A DNA stretch of 64,000 nucleotides from Piper betle. Taxonomy: Eukaryota; Streptophyta; Magnoliopsida; Piperales; Piperaceae. Positions 37,003-47,630 of the stretch are shown here, piece after piece. How positions within the stretch are numbered: position 1 is the first letter of the stretch; every line of letters starts with the position of its first letter. Under the pieces are notes generated by a model. It had not been told where the DNA came from, made no database searches, and saw nothing but the letters and a program-made list of their open reading frames with translations. Position numbers and translations under genes: made by a program. Where the stretch lies: NCBI GenBank assembly GCA_033002965.1, contig JAURVB010007586.1, positions 1-64,000 of the forward strand. Reading direction: 5' to 3'.

Positions 37003-39762
37003 ATGGATGACACTCAGTCAGTTGCCACCCTTATTGAGTCTACCACTACCAAAATCCAACAGCTTCAGCAAGCTTTTGCTGAACTTGAAAGCCACAGGGC
37101 CGTATCCCTTAATCTGAAATGGAAAGAACTGGAAGCACACTTTCATGGGCTTGAGAGGTCCTTGAAGAGAAGATTCACTGATTTAGAAAATCAGGAAAAA
37201 GAGTATGAAAACAAGGTATCAAAGGCTCGGGAAATGATAGAGAAGCAAGAAGCGAGGGTGGTTGCCAAAGAGAATGCCTCATTGGAACGACTGCAGAAGA
37301 AAAGGAATGCTGCTGTTTCTGCCGTTAGAGAAGGATTTGAGAAGAAAAAGAAAGGACTGTTAGGGATCCCTACTAGTAATATCAATGTTGAGGCCATTGA
37401 TCCTATTGAAACTGAGAAAGCTGAACTTGAACCGATTTCTGAGGAAGTTAAATTGGAAGAAGCAAATGAAACCATGGAGGCTAGGAATATGGAAGTACAG
37501 CCACAGTCTGAATTGTTCATGCTATGCAAGGGAATGGATGTAAGAGGACTTCATAAGTTTGTTTCTGACAATCGAAAAAATCTTGCTGCCATTCGGGAGG
37601 AGGTTCCTCTTGCTCTGAAGACTGCTTCTGATCCTGTCCTACTGGTTTTGAATTCCTTGGAGGACTTCTACTGTGAAGCAATGAGCTTGGATGGCAAGAC
37701 AGATCCTAGCCTTCTCGGCCTGCGCAGGACTTGCATTATGTTGATGGAGTGTCTGGCTTCCATGCTGGCCAACTCTGATTCAGAGCCTCTGAAGGTCACA
37801 ACGGATATTAGAGAGAAAGCCAGAAGGATTGCAACAGAATGGAAGCCCAAACTAGATGATCTTGATATTGATGCTTCGTCTGGAAACTCACTTGAGGTGC
37901 ATGCCTTCTTGCAACTCTTGGCCACTTTTGATATAGCTGCCGAGTTTGACAAAGATGGGATCTGCAAGCTTATTCCTTCAGTTGCTCGCCGCAGACAGAC
38001 TGCTGATCTTTGCAGGATACTGAAGCTGCAAGGCAAAATGCCAGGTTTTTCTGTCAATCTCTATCTCTTTCTCTCCCATAAGCACAAATCTATACTTGCT
38101 CACATAACCATAGACAAAGATAATTTTGAAAATTTTGTCAACTCCTTCCACCATAATGAAGGCCCCTTAAGATCAAAACATATGTTCTTTTCTACAGGTG
38201 TTATTGATGTCCTTGTGAGGAATGGAAGGCAAATCGAGGCAGTGAACATGGCTTATGCATTTGGCCTTACAGAGCAATTTGCACCGGTTCCTTTACTTAA
38301 GGCCTATTTGAAGGATGTGAAGAAAACTTCCCAGGTGAAGGCTGGAAATACTTCTCCCTCTGCTGCTGAAGTGAGTATTATTTCTACCCATTTTCAAACT
38401 TTCTTTTGATTATTTCAGTACTTGAGATTTTTGTCAGAAAACTAGAAAAGTCAGTTTTGGTGCTTCCCTAAAGTTAAAGTGTCTTCCAATGATAGTTGCT
38501 TTTGGAGAAGAAACGGAATGTTGAAATTGATATAATTGCACATTATGTTCATGATTGCTGATATGAACTCGCTTATGACTATGTTTTGAATCTGAAATTT
38601 CGTAGTTGACATTTACCTTTTCTCTGAACCAAATGTTTTTTCAATTGTGCTGTTTTGGCTGGTGGTGGAGACTTTACACCAATTCATTTCATTTGATCAC
38701 TTTATATGGCTGTTGGTTTTGCTCTACATATATTTTTTCAAATTGAATTGTGCTCATTCTTACAGTACCCTTGTTGTTAGCTTCATCTTAACTTATACAT
38801 AAAGCAGAGTGATGTAATTTATTTCACCTTCTTGCTGTTCTATTTAATAAAAACTTTCGGATATGTTTATTGTGTAGTTACATGCATGTTATGGTCATCT
38901 ATCTCCTCTTTGGAAGTGAAGTGGCCCCTTCCTAGATAATTCAGAAATATTTCAAACTGTTGTATTATCGGTTTATCAAAGCTTTCATTTGGTATCATAT
39001 GATTGGCACATTATATGTTGTGCATTTGGACCACTAATATCAAATGCTGCTGTGCGGTAATCTATCTTCCCATTTGCTTTGGTGGAACTAAATATTGTTT
39101 GAGGTTGCTCATCCCTAGCTACCGCGGAAAACAACTCGCTTAAAAATGGAAAGGACGTGACTAGCTTTTTTAATTCAATTTTCGGTAGCCAGATACGTGA
39201 GGTGTTATCTCTTCTTTTAATTGATGTTATATGGCAAGCCATTGTTTTCTTTCAATGCCATAATAGACTTTGATTGATAGTGATTCAGTCACATAAATTT
39301 ATCTTCAATTGCTTTTTGTGCCTTTCCTTTTCTTTTGTGGTGCAGAACGAAGCCAATGAGCGAGAGTGCTCTGCACTCAAGGCTGTGATGAAGTGCATTG
39401 AAGAGCATAAGCTGGAAGAACAATTCCCTGTCGATCCACTTCAGAAGCGCATCTTGCAGCTGGAGAAGGAGAAAGCTGACAAGAAACGAGTTGCCGAAAC
39501 AGCAAAGCCACAACCTAAGCGACCTCGTGCCAATGCCAATGCCAATGCCATCACTAACGGCCTTCGTCTTACTAACCCAGCTGACAAGAGTTTCTACAGA
39601 AGCCCCGACAGGTACATGTATGTGCATGACAGGCCATACTTATATGCAGCTGCAGACAACTATGGCAACTCAATGTTCGGTTCAGCTGGCTACAACCTCC
39701 CTCCAAATCATGCAAGCTTCTATGGTAATGGGTATCAGTACCCTGTGCCTCTTATCCGCTGA
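37003..39762 (+). CDS. FRIGIDA-like protein (FRL3 type)
   Basis: Exons 37003-38044, 38198-38370 and 39346-39762 with standard borders give an uninterrupted 543-aa protein. The N-terminus (QSVATLIESTTTKIQQLQQA, then FAELESHRAVSLNLKWKELE) is a coiled coil typical of FRIGIDA-like 3 proteins. It is followed by a charged linker and the all-helical Frigida domain from about residue 165 (LFMLCKGMDVRGLHKFVSDN) to about 450 (GRQIEAVNMAYAFGLTEQF, PVPLLKAYLKD). The C-terminal part is basic (PKRPRANANANA) and ends with a Tyr/Asn/Pro-rich tail, as in relatives. The family is plant-specific and nuclear; founding members promote FLC expression and set flowering time, but the role of FRL3-type members is less clear. 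This is the cleanest gene in the window. Confidence 0.93.
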
Positions 39763-40799
39763 TGGTGGATATAGATGACTCCAAAGTTGTGTTTAAGTGA
39801 CTCTTTTAGATAGTTAGGCTTAACCCTTTGGAGCTTTTGGATGCTCCATAAACATGGGGAAGTTTAATCTTCTGTATGCTTGGCCACTTTGTGTGCGAGT
39901 AAGCTAATGAGCTGATCATGTATGACTAACTCAGCTTTATGATTTGTGATATATAGCACTTATTAATTTGACATCTTATTCGGCTGCCTCGAGTGTTTTC
40001 TTCGATCATTGTTCGACTACGTTTGAGCTCTTCCTGAAATGAAAAGGGCAAAGCAAGGAGTATCGCGTCTCGACATTGTTTGCAATTGAGAATGATAAGT
40101 TTTTGGTGCAAATGATGTTTGCTGTTTCTTGCATGGACTTAAACCATCCATGCGTTTCTCTTCTCCATTCCGTTGCTTTGACAAGCGTTGATCGCTTCAT
40201 CAAAGATCATAGATCAATTCGTCATTCCATTATTTTCTTCTACGAGTTTTTTTCTTTACATTATATTTACTTCCAAAACAAATTTTTAGGATGCTTTGTG
40301 ACAACCCATCAATTGGTAGGATGCTTGTGACAATGAGCTATTCGTCATTCAATCGTCATGAAAGGCATTACTAAAAACCAGAGCAAGTTGGTAAAACAGT
40401 GGAGCTACCCACTAGACTAGGCACTGAATGTATGTAAAGAACTTTAAACAAAGGTATCTACGTAATAGCCAACATTGTTAGGCCTAAGGCATTGGATTGT
40501 CTTTTGACTAACACTCTCCAAGTTATTATCCTCTTCAATATAGTTATTATATGAGTTGCTTTGAAAAAAACACTAGATAAGGTTTCACAACATTTTCAAT
40601 CATACTGACTAAATACCTACTTAATTACCCAAATCATGTTTTAAAAATTATAAAAATCAAACATAAAATTTACTCTCATCCGATTTTAATTGGCCACCCG
40701 TTTATATCCTCATACCATTAAAATTCATTTTATCAATTTACATGATCACATCAAGGTGGGCCCCCTTACATTATATATAAGAAATATGGTTAGTGAGTA
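39763..40799. other. FRIGIDA-like 3' flank and spacer
   Basis: 3' UTR followed by AT-rich DNA. Open frames at 39926-40330 overlap on both strands and have no similarity. Confidence 0.4.
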
Positions 40800-40810
40800 G
40801 GGGTGTAAAC

Positions 40811-41675
40811 CATGGTTGCATAAATCGGAATCGGAATCGGAATCGGTTTTCCAGTGAATCGGAATCGGAATCGGAATCGGTCTGAATCGGCCAGGAATCG
40901 GTTCAGTTGAATCGGTCCAAATTAATTTAATCGGTTATATATAATAATTTGATAATTCATAATATAAATATATTAAAATTAGGTATTGATGTTATTTTGA
41001 TATTATTCTGTGTATTATAGTTTATGATATTTTTAAATATTTTTTAAGATTTTTTTTAAATTATTTATAAATTAATTATTATTTTTGACTCGAGTTACAC
41101 TCGAGTCAACTTTTAATTACGAGAATGCCACCCTCCCCTCCCTACCCCCGCCGGCGGCGAGCCCGGAGTCGGGGACGCACGGCGGAGGCGGAAACGGGGC
41201 GGCGGCGTGGTCGGACGGCCGTGGCGGAGCTGCGGCGGAAGCGGAGCGGAGGGCGGCGACCCCGGAGTCGGGGACGCACGGCGGGGGCGGAAACGGGGCG
41301 GCGGCATGGTCGGACGGCAGTGGCGTGGTCGGACGGCCGTGGCGGAGCTGCGGCGGAAGCGGAGCGGAGGGCGGCGGAGCGAGCGCGACGGCGGAAGCGG
41401 GGAGGGTTTTAAAAGCCAAATTACCATTTTACCCATGCTTAATTAATTTAATTAAAATCATACCTAGGGTATTTTAGTAATTTCGTAAAAAACCGATTCC
41501 GATTTAAATCGGCCGATTCCGATTCCGAGTTAAATCGGTCGGAATCGGCCGAAATCGGCCGATTCAGTGACCGATTCGGGGCCGACCGATTCGGCCCCGA
41601 AATCGGATCGGCATCGCGCCGATCCGATTTAAATCGGCCGATTCCGCACGGAATCGGCCGATTTTCTCAACCCGG
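40811..41675. mobile_element. hAT-like non-autonomous element, copy 1
   Basis: Flanked by GTGTAAAC at 40803-40810 and 41676-41683 (8 bp, the hAT hallmark). The left end CATGGTTGCATAAATCGG resembles the reverse complement of the right end (CCGGGTTGAGAAAATCGG). Both subterminal regions carry arrays of the hexamer word aatcgg, in opposite orientation at the two sides. The centre (41120-41410) is very GC-rich and holds a tandem repeat. No transposase is present. Open frames in the centre on both strands are compositional. Confidence 0.8.
41163..41377 (+). repeat. GC-rich tandem duplication inside hAT-like copy 1
   Basis: Two units about 99 bp apart start ccggagtcggggacgcacgg and end cggagcggagggcggcg. 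The second has an extra 18 bp or so. Confidence 0.75.
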
Positions 41676-42186
41676 GTGTAAACGAGTCGAGCCAAGCCGA
41701 ATAAGGTTGTTTTTGAATTGGACGTAATTTTTGGCAAATATGTTTGATCTTATTTGAAAGCTTGATGAGCTTTGATGTATTATGGGTCTAGCCAAGCTGT
41801 CTAAAATTTATGGTGTTTAGACTTAACTTGTGTTTGCCCCACTATATTTTTGAGCTGAGCGAATATCTCTACTTGGCCTATGCTTGACTTATATAGGATC
41901 AAAATTTTCTTTCCAATAATATATATATATATATATATGTAATATGACCTCAATAGTATTGACAAGCACAGCCAAGCCGAATATTTTTTCGAGTTTAAAC
42001 ATATCGAGTTCGAGTTTCGAGCCAAGCTAAGCCAAACACTACTTAGCTAAAACTTTATTCATTATTTAACAACTTATCTATTTCGAGCCGAATATTTTTT
42101 CTAGTACAAAATTAACGAACATAAATTTAAGCAAAATCGAGCTAAACGTAAAATGATTGTGAACCGGCTTAGTTTGTTTACACCCC

Positions 42187-42408
42187 AACTCGCGAGTGGT
42201 TGGACTATGCCCAAATAAATGGACAATACCGACAAGAACCGAGTATTAGTGTTCATGTAAAAGGTGCCCGGCCGAGACTATAAACAGGCTAATCAGATGA
42301 AGCGGGTCCGTTCTGATGCCGGCGCTGGGGCACGGCCATTGGCAAATTCCGCCGGCGGCGGCGGATCGGAGCTGTTGGATTGCGTGTCTCCCCTTTCTCG
42401 CTCGCATG
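42187..42408 (+). promoter_or_regulatory. Promoter and leader exon of the GT14 gene
   Basis: GC content rises near 42310-42405 (ccggcgctggggcacggcc ... ctttctcgctcgcatg) directly before a leader-intron donor at 42409. This fits a 5' UTR. The transcription start is not certain. Confidence 0.4.
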
Positions 42409-43149
42409 GTATGAGTTTCTTGACGATCTGATCGATGTATGCAATGTCATTTGTTCCCTCGTTTGGTAACTACGGAATGAGCGGGTGGTTGAGCTGTGCT
42501 TGTTATGGATTCTTTTTGGAAGCTAGATTTTGGTTTATGAAGGTGAAAGATGGGATCTTTATTGTGTAGAAATTTGCGTTAGGGAATGAGTTGATCGGAG
42601 TTGTCGGGAAGGTTGGACGACAATGCTTGCTTTTGCTTTGAAGCGTAGGTTTCTAAGCTACTAATCAACTAATGAGGTTGGGATTCTTGTTATTTTTTTT
42701 ATTTTGATTAAAAGATGGTTTCTTGCGTGATTTTGTTTGTAAGATTGGCCGCAAAAGGCCTTAGGATGACGATTCTAACAAAAATGTGACAACTGGGAAC
42801 AAAAGCAAGTCTTTGAGCTGGTGGAAGGAAGCATTCGACTTGACGTTGGGCTTTTCTTTTTTTTACTTCTGTGTTTTTGGTTGTGCCACTCTGCTTTATG
42901 GTAGTACTGATCATTGAGCGTTTAAGATCATATGCAGTGTGCAACTGGAAGAGTGGATTGCCCAATAATATGTGAATGAATCATTGTGTTGGAAGTGCCT
43001 TGTACTGTACATATTTGAGGAGCTTGTGGTGACCTTGTTTCAAAGTAGATGATATATCATTCAAATAAGAAGCAAGGCATACCATTTATTCTGGATAAGT
43101 GTAATTTTTGAGGGCGTGGGATTTTCCTGTAAGTCGTTTGCAAATATAG
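42409..43149 (+). other. Leader intron of the GT14 gene
   Basis: Donor gcatg|gtatgag and acceptor caaatatag; the coding ATG (43152) follows two bases after the acceptor. Confidence 0.6.
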
Positions 43150-43151
43150 GT

Positions 43152-45028
43152 ATGAGGAGAAATGTAAGTCATAGTAACACGGGAAGACCATTCAGTGACA
43201 GAAGGTGGCTTCTTCCATTTTTTGCCAGTTTGCTTGTTTCATTTACTCTTGTTTTGACTCGCAGCGTTTGGACTTCTTTCATCTCTATATGATGGAACGC
43301 CATTGGCTTTCGATTTTATTAGTTATAGTAGATCTGAAGGAGATACTGAGTATTTAGTAGAGTCAGATGTAAAGAAAATTCTTAATAGTTCAAAGAAATC
43401 AAACGTGGAGACACCCAGGATTGTTTATCTTATATCGGGAACAAAGGGAGATAGCCAAAGGATTAAGAGGATTTTGCAAGCAATTTATCACCCTAGAAAC
43501 CAATATATTTTGCACATGGATCTTGAGGCTTCACCTCGAGAAAGGGTGGACTTGACCATGTTCATCAAGGGGAATCCCACATTTCATGAGATGAATAATG
43601 TTTATGTGATGGCGCAAGCAAATTTAGTGACTTATAAGGGCCCAACTATGGTTGCTTGTACACTTCATGCTGTAGCAATTTTGCTGAAGGAGTCGCTGGA
43701 GTGGGATTGGTTTATTAATCTCAGTGCTTCAGACTATCCTCTAGTGTCACAAGATGGTGAGTGCTGCTTTTGAATCTCACATCTAACTTTTTCATGTTTA
43801 TTCATAGGCAGTTGTCATTCAACTTTGTGCTACTTTCCATCTTGGTCTAAAAATGAGATTCTGTGTTATCAATTATCGAATGTCATGAATGAAAGCACCT
43901 TCTTCCTTTCCATAGTGGTAATGTTTAATGTGTGTATGACATTTTGAGTACTGTTGATGGTTGCTCAGATCTGCTGCATGCTCTCTCCCATGTGCCAAGG
44001 GACCTCAATTTCATTGAACACACACAAAATATTGGGTGGAAAGAGTAAGAAATCTCAATACTGAAGTTAACATTCATGTATTTCATGTTCTTCCTATTTA
44101 TAATTTCTCAATTTTCATTTATCAGGAATCAGCGTGCAAAACCAATTATTATTGATCCGGGCTTATATTTATCAAAAAGAGTGATGTGTCTTGGTCAAGA
44201 TCTCGTCGAGCACTCCCTACCTCATTCAAATTATTTACAGGTAATATTTTCTTTCTCATGATCTAGATATGTGCTTTTTTTAGTATGTCATTGAATAATT
44301 TTTTTCTTGGTCATCACTTTTTTATGTTTTAGCATTTGGTCCAAATAATACTTATTTTTATATTGACAAGGACGAGTAGGAGACTATAATTGTCATTTGT
44401 TGACATCTATTAATTTGTCGTCAGCTAATTTGGTTCATTCTTCTGAAATGATGCTAATCTAGCAGCTTGTACTTTCCCATAATCAATCCTTCATAAGGTT
44501 GTGCATTATTCAGGTTCAGCATGGGTGATGCTTTCACGTTCCTTTCTTGAATTCTGTATATGGGGTTGGGACAACCTTCCCCGCACTCTATTGATGTATT
44601 ATACAAACTTCATCTCCTCTCCCGAAGGGTATTTTCACACAGTCATCTGCAATTCCCATGAATTCCGAAATACCACTGTCAGCCATGACCTGCATTACAT
44701 TGCTTGGGACAATCCGCCTAAGCAACATCCTATTTTGCTCTCTGCCAGGGACTTCAAAAACATGGTTGAAAGTGGGGCTCCATTTGCTCGCAAATTTCAA
44801 AAGGACGCCCCAGTCCTGGACAAGATAGACCAAGAGCTGTTGGGTCGCAAAGATGGTCAGTTTGTTCCTGGTGGTTGGTGCATTGGAGGTGAGGAAGATG
44901 GCATTGATCCTTGCTCTCTAAGAGGCAATGATTCTGTATTTCGGCCAGGACCTGGTGTTGATAGGTTGCAGAAATTGTTCCACAAACTTTTGTACGAAGA
45001 TTTACAGGGCAGAAATTGCACCTCATGA
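43152..45028 (+). CDS. GT14-family beta-glucuronosyltransferase (GlcAT14-like)
   Basis: Exons 43152-43756, 43969-44044, 44126-44240 and 44514-45028. GlcAT14 enzymes are Golgi type II membrane proteins that add glucuronic acid to type II arabinogalactan of arabinogalactan proteins. Seen here are a basic start ([19 protein letters not shown]), a single membrane anchor ([17 protein letters not shown]), and a Core-2/I-branching catalytic region: [76 protein letters not shown], then [20 protein letters not shown] and [13 protein letters not shown], with a family-type tail. The strict frame is broken twice: one extra base near 43258-43262 after FTLVLT, and one base lost in the A run at 44174-44178, after which [10 protein letters not shown] lies in the shifted frame and joins correctly to GSAW. 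The two changes cancel; the intended product is about 436 aa, the family's length. Confidence 0.88.
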
Positions 45029-47026
45029 CATGGAAGAATTTTGTGAAAAAAAGACAAAAAGGGTATATAGTTTGTTGTTTTGTTTGTGATTAAATGAATG
45101 AGGTGATATTTGTTCGACTCTATTTTTTTTGTTGGGATATCAAGTAAAAGCTCATTTTAACCACTAGTTGTGAAATACAAGCATAACTGCATCTACCAAA
45201 AGCTTCTATATCATTGTGATTTAGAAATTATGATTTTGTAACCAAGTGTTTAATAGAATTAAATCCTTTTCTCATCATTTATAAATCAAGGCAAACGATG
45301 AGGCCAGGCCAGCATCGTTACCCGATCCAATCCATATCTTGAGGAAATATATTGGGTTCAGACCTCTGGAACTTAAACTATTAAAACACCACGTTGTGTA
45401 AGGTAACAGAGACATTTTTTTCTTCAAAAATAATGTGTATACTTTCAAAGTGTAGAAGATGGCAAAAACAAGAAAAAGACGACAAGGAGGAAGAACAAAT
45501 GGCATATGGAGCATATAGAAGAAGAGCATAAAGCTGGGAACATTTGACTAAACCAGAGTCAAACTCGCAAAACGAAAACACCAACAGTATTACGTACCCC
45601 ACAAGCGTTCATTAAGGTTCTGTGTATCAAACAGTAGTAGACTAGCATGAAAATGAAACATGAATGTGTTCTCGTTTCTTCTTCACTCCAAAAGTTCACA
45701 TTTCACAGTTCACAGTTCACACCCTCTGATATGGTGTTGATCCCATCCTTTCTCCTCTTCTCCTACCAAATCCTCTCCCTTCCGACAAAGCTGACAACGC
45801 AGTTAATTTCCGTGCTTAATACCCATGTATCAGGCAGCTTGATTGGAGAAACACCCCTCTTCTTAATTACGCAGGCCTTGGAATTCCTCTCCCTCACCTG
45901 CATCCTCTCCCTTCAGATAAGATTGAACGCAAACCTCAGTAAATGTACTAATGTTGTTATCGTATCGTTGTGTTCCTCTACCTGCATCCATCTTTTCTAC
46001 CTTCTTTCTCGTGCTCTAATTTTTCATCATCATCTCTTTCCCACCACCACCAGGTTGTTTTGCAAAGTTGCTTTGGTGTATGATCACTTGTTATGTACGT
46101 GTTTGTAATGTATTTTCACTTTTTCTTATGGTTTTGTCTTACTTTGATTTTTGTCTGTCACGCCAGAAAAATTCAGAAGAAGAAGAGCTTCGTGTACAAA
46201 AGATGATCTACCTTGTTCCATATTGTAAGAAATTTTTGTTGGTACCCCAGAAACTTGTCAAAACTCCAATTTTTGTCTAGCAAACTCTCTGCTGAGTTTC
46301 AGGTAGACAAACTAAACTTACCATGTTTCATCCTGCCCACTTTTCAATTTGTTTTTTCGCATCTATGTTATGTATACTTGATGTTTCCTCATAAATTAAA
46401 GAACTCTCCAATTGCACGTCTTGATTATAAATATATGTCGCTTACGTTTGTGATAGTCTTCCACGGATTCGTATAGAAAATTTTGATATGGTTTGATTGT
46501 TGCAATTCCCGCAAGGCAAATCATTCTCAAGCTTGAAATAGCTCTGGGTTTGGCATCACATGACTCCATTGACAGAGACACACGAAGGCAAGCATGCTCT
46601 CTCTTACTCTGCCCCTTTTCCATAACCGAGTAAAACACAGAATAGCGTAGAGGAATCGCCCAAATAAAAGCACCCCAATTCCAGCGCTTCCTTTCTAGTT
46701 TTAACCAGGCTAAGGTGATGATCATATCAAATAACACCCAGTCCACCAAAACCCACAAAAACTGATCCACTTGTAGCAATGTTCTTGCACCCCCAAACAT
46801 GCATTCACACATCAACCATGCCAGCCGTTTGCATCACTCCCCCTGCAAACTTAATCATTATCTTCCAAGACTTAGAACCCCTCACACCCCATTGCAGCCT
46901 GTTTTTCATTTATACCAGCTGCACTATATCTATAGTTTGTACACGACGAAGTTGCACCAATTATGTGAGGTATATACTATAGCACTCAAAGTCGACCCAT
47001 CTTCGTTTTTGCAAGGTTGGAGCAAG
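45029..47026. other. Spacer and AS2-like promoter
   Basis: GT14 3' UTR, then mixed DNA with a CT-rich stretch at 45720-46060. Open frames such as 45647-46108 and 46396-46815 (-) have no domain. A possible TATA word (actatatctatag) lies at about 46922-46935, roughly 100 bases before the AS2-like start. Confidence 0.4.
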
Positions 47027-47630
47027 ATGGCGAGTCCCACCACCTCCCCATGCGCTGCCTGCAAGTTCCTACGCCGGAAGTGCCAGCCGGAGTGTGTCTT
47101 TGCTCCCTACTTCCCCCGACCAGCCGGCCAAGTTCGCTAACGTACACAAGGTCTTCGGCGCTAGCAATGTAACCAAGCTCCTCAACGAGCTGCACCCGCA
47201 CCAGAGAGAGGACGCCGTTAACTCCTTGGCCTACGAGGCCGACATGCGGCTCCGGGACCCCGTCTACGGCTGCGTCGGTGTCATCTCCATCCTCCAGCAC
47301 CAGCTCCGGCAGCTCCAGATGGACCTCACCTGCGCCAAGTCCGAGCTCTCCAAGTACCAGAGCCTCGGCCTCATCACCGGCGGCCCTGGCGGCGGGTCGG
47401 CCGTGGGGATCGGGCTTGGGAGGGAGCAGTTCTTCGGCGGTGGGGGGCGGCACGACCATCACCAGCAGATGGTGATGAGGAGCTATGATATGGAGATGGC
47501 GAGGTTGGGAGCTTATGATGCTGGGTTGCTGGCCGTGAACATGTCGCCGGCGGGGATTGGGACTCTTGCGCCGCTTTCCCAGCAGCCCAGGGCCGGCGGG
47601 GATGATCGGCTCTGCATGGGACCTTCTTAG
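47027..47630 (+). CDS. AS2: LOB-domain transcription factor, AS2/LBD6-like (one frame break)
   Basis: A single-exon gene. AS2 is a nuclear LOB-domain protein that works with AS1 to repress class I KNOX genes and set leaf polarity. The start [20 protein letters not shown] contains the zinc-like C-x2-C-x6-C-x3-C block, then PECVFAPYF. Further on are [20 protein letters not shown], the GAS block, and the coiled Leu-zipper-like part [20 protein letters not shown]. The AS2-type continuation [13 protein letters not shown] identifies this subgroup rather than LOB itself. The C-terminus is Gly/His-rich and ends [10 protein letters not shown]. Between FAPYF and DQPAKF, the run of five C at 47113-47117 is out of frame by one inserted or two missing bases; read literally, the protein would stop after 37 residues. 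Corrected, it is about 200 aa, matching AS2. Confidence 0.87.

Larger units (their letters stand above)
40800..42186. mobile_element. GGGGTGTAAAC-type element, split by an insertion
   Basis: The left end ggggtgtaaac is at 40800-40810 and the right end gtttacacccc at 42176-42186, an 11-bp perfect inverted repeat. After removing the hAT-like insert (40811-41675) and its duplicated 8 bp, the element is about 514 bp and non-coding. It is rich in cgagtcgagcc/gagccaagc words. Related degenerate copies appear at 10340-10720, 17705-17850 and 50290-50720. No target duplication was seen for this outer element. Confidence 0.65.

Noticed and set aside
41085..41477. Gly/Ala-rich frames in hAT-like copy 1
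   Set aside because: Produced by a GC-rich tandem repeat and open on both strands; no homology to any known protein family.
45647..46108. 153-aa frame after the GT14 gene
   Set aside because: CT-rich sequence giving Leu/Ser-rich translation; no splice context, no family match.
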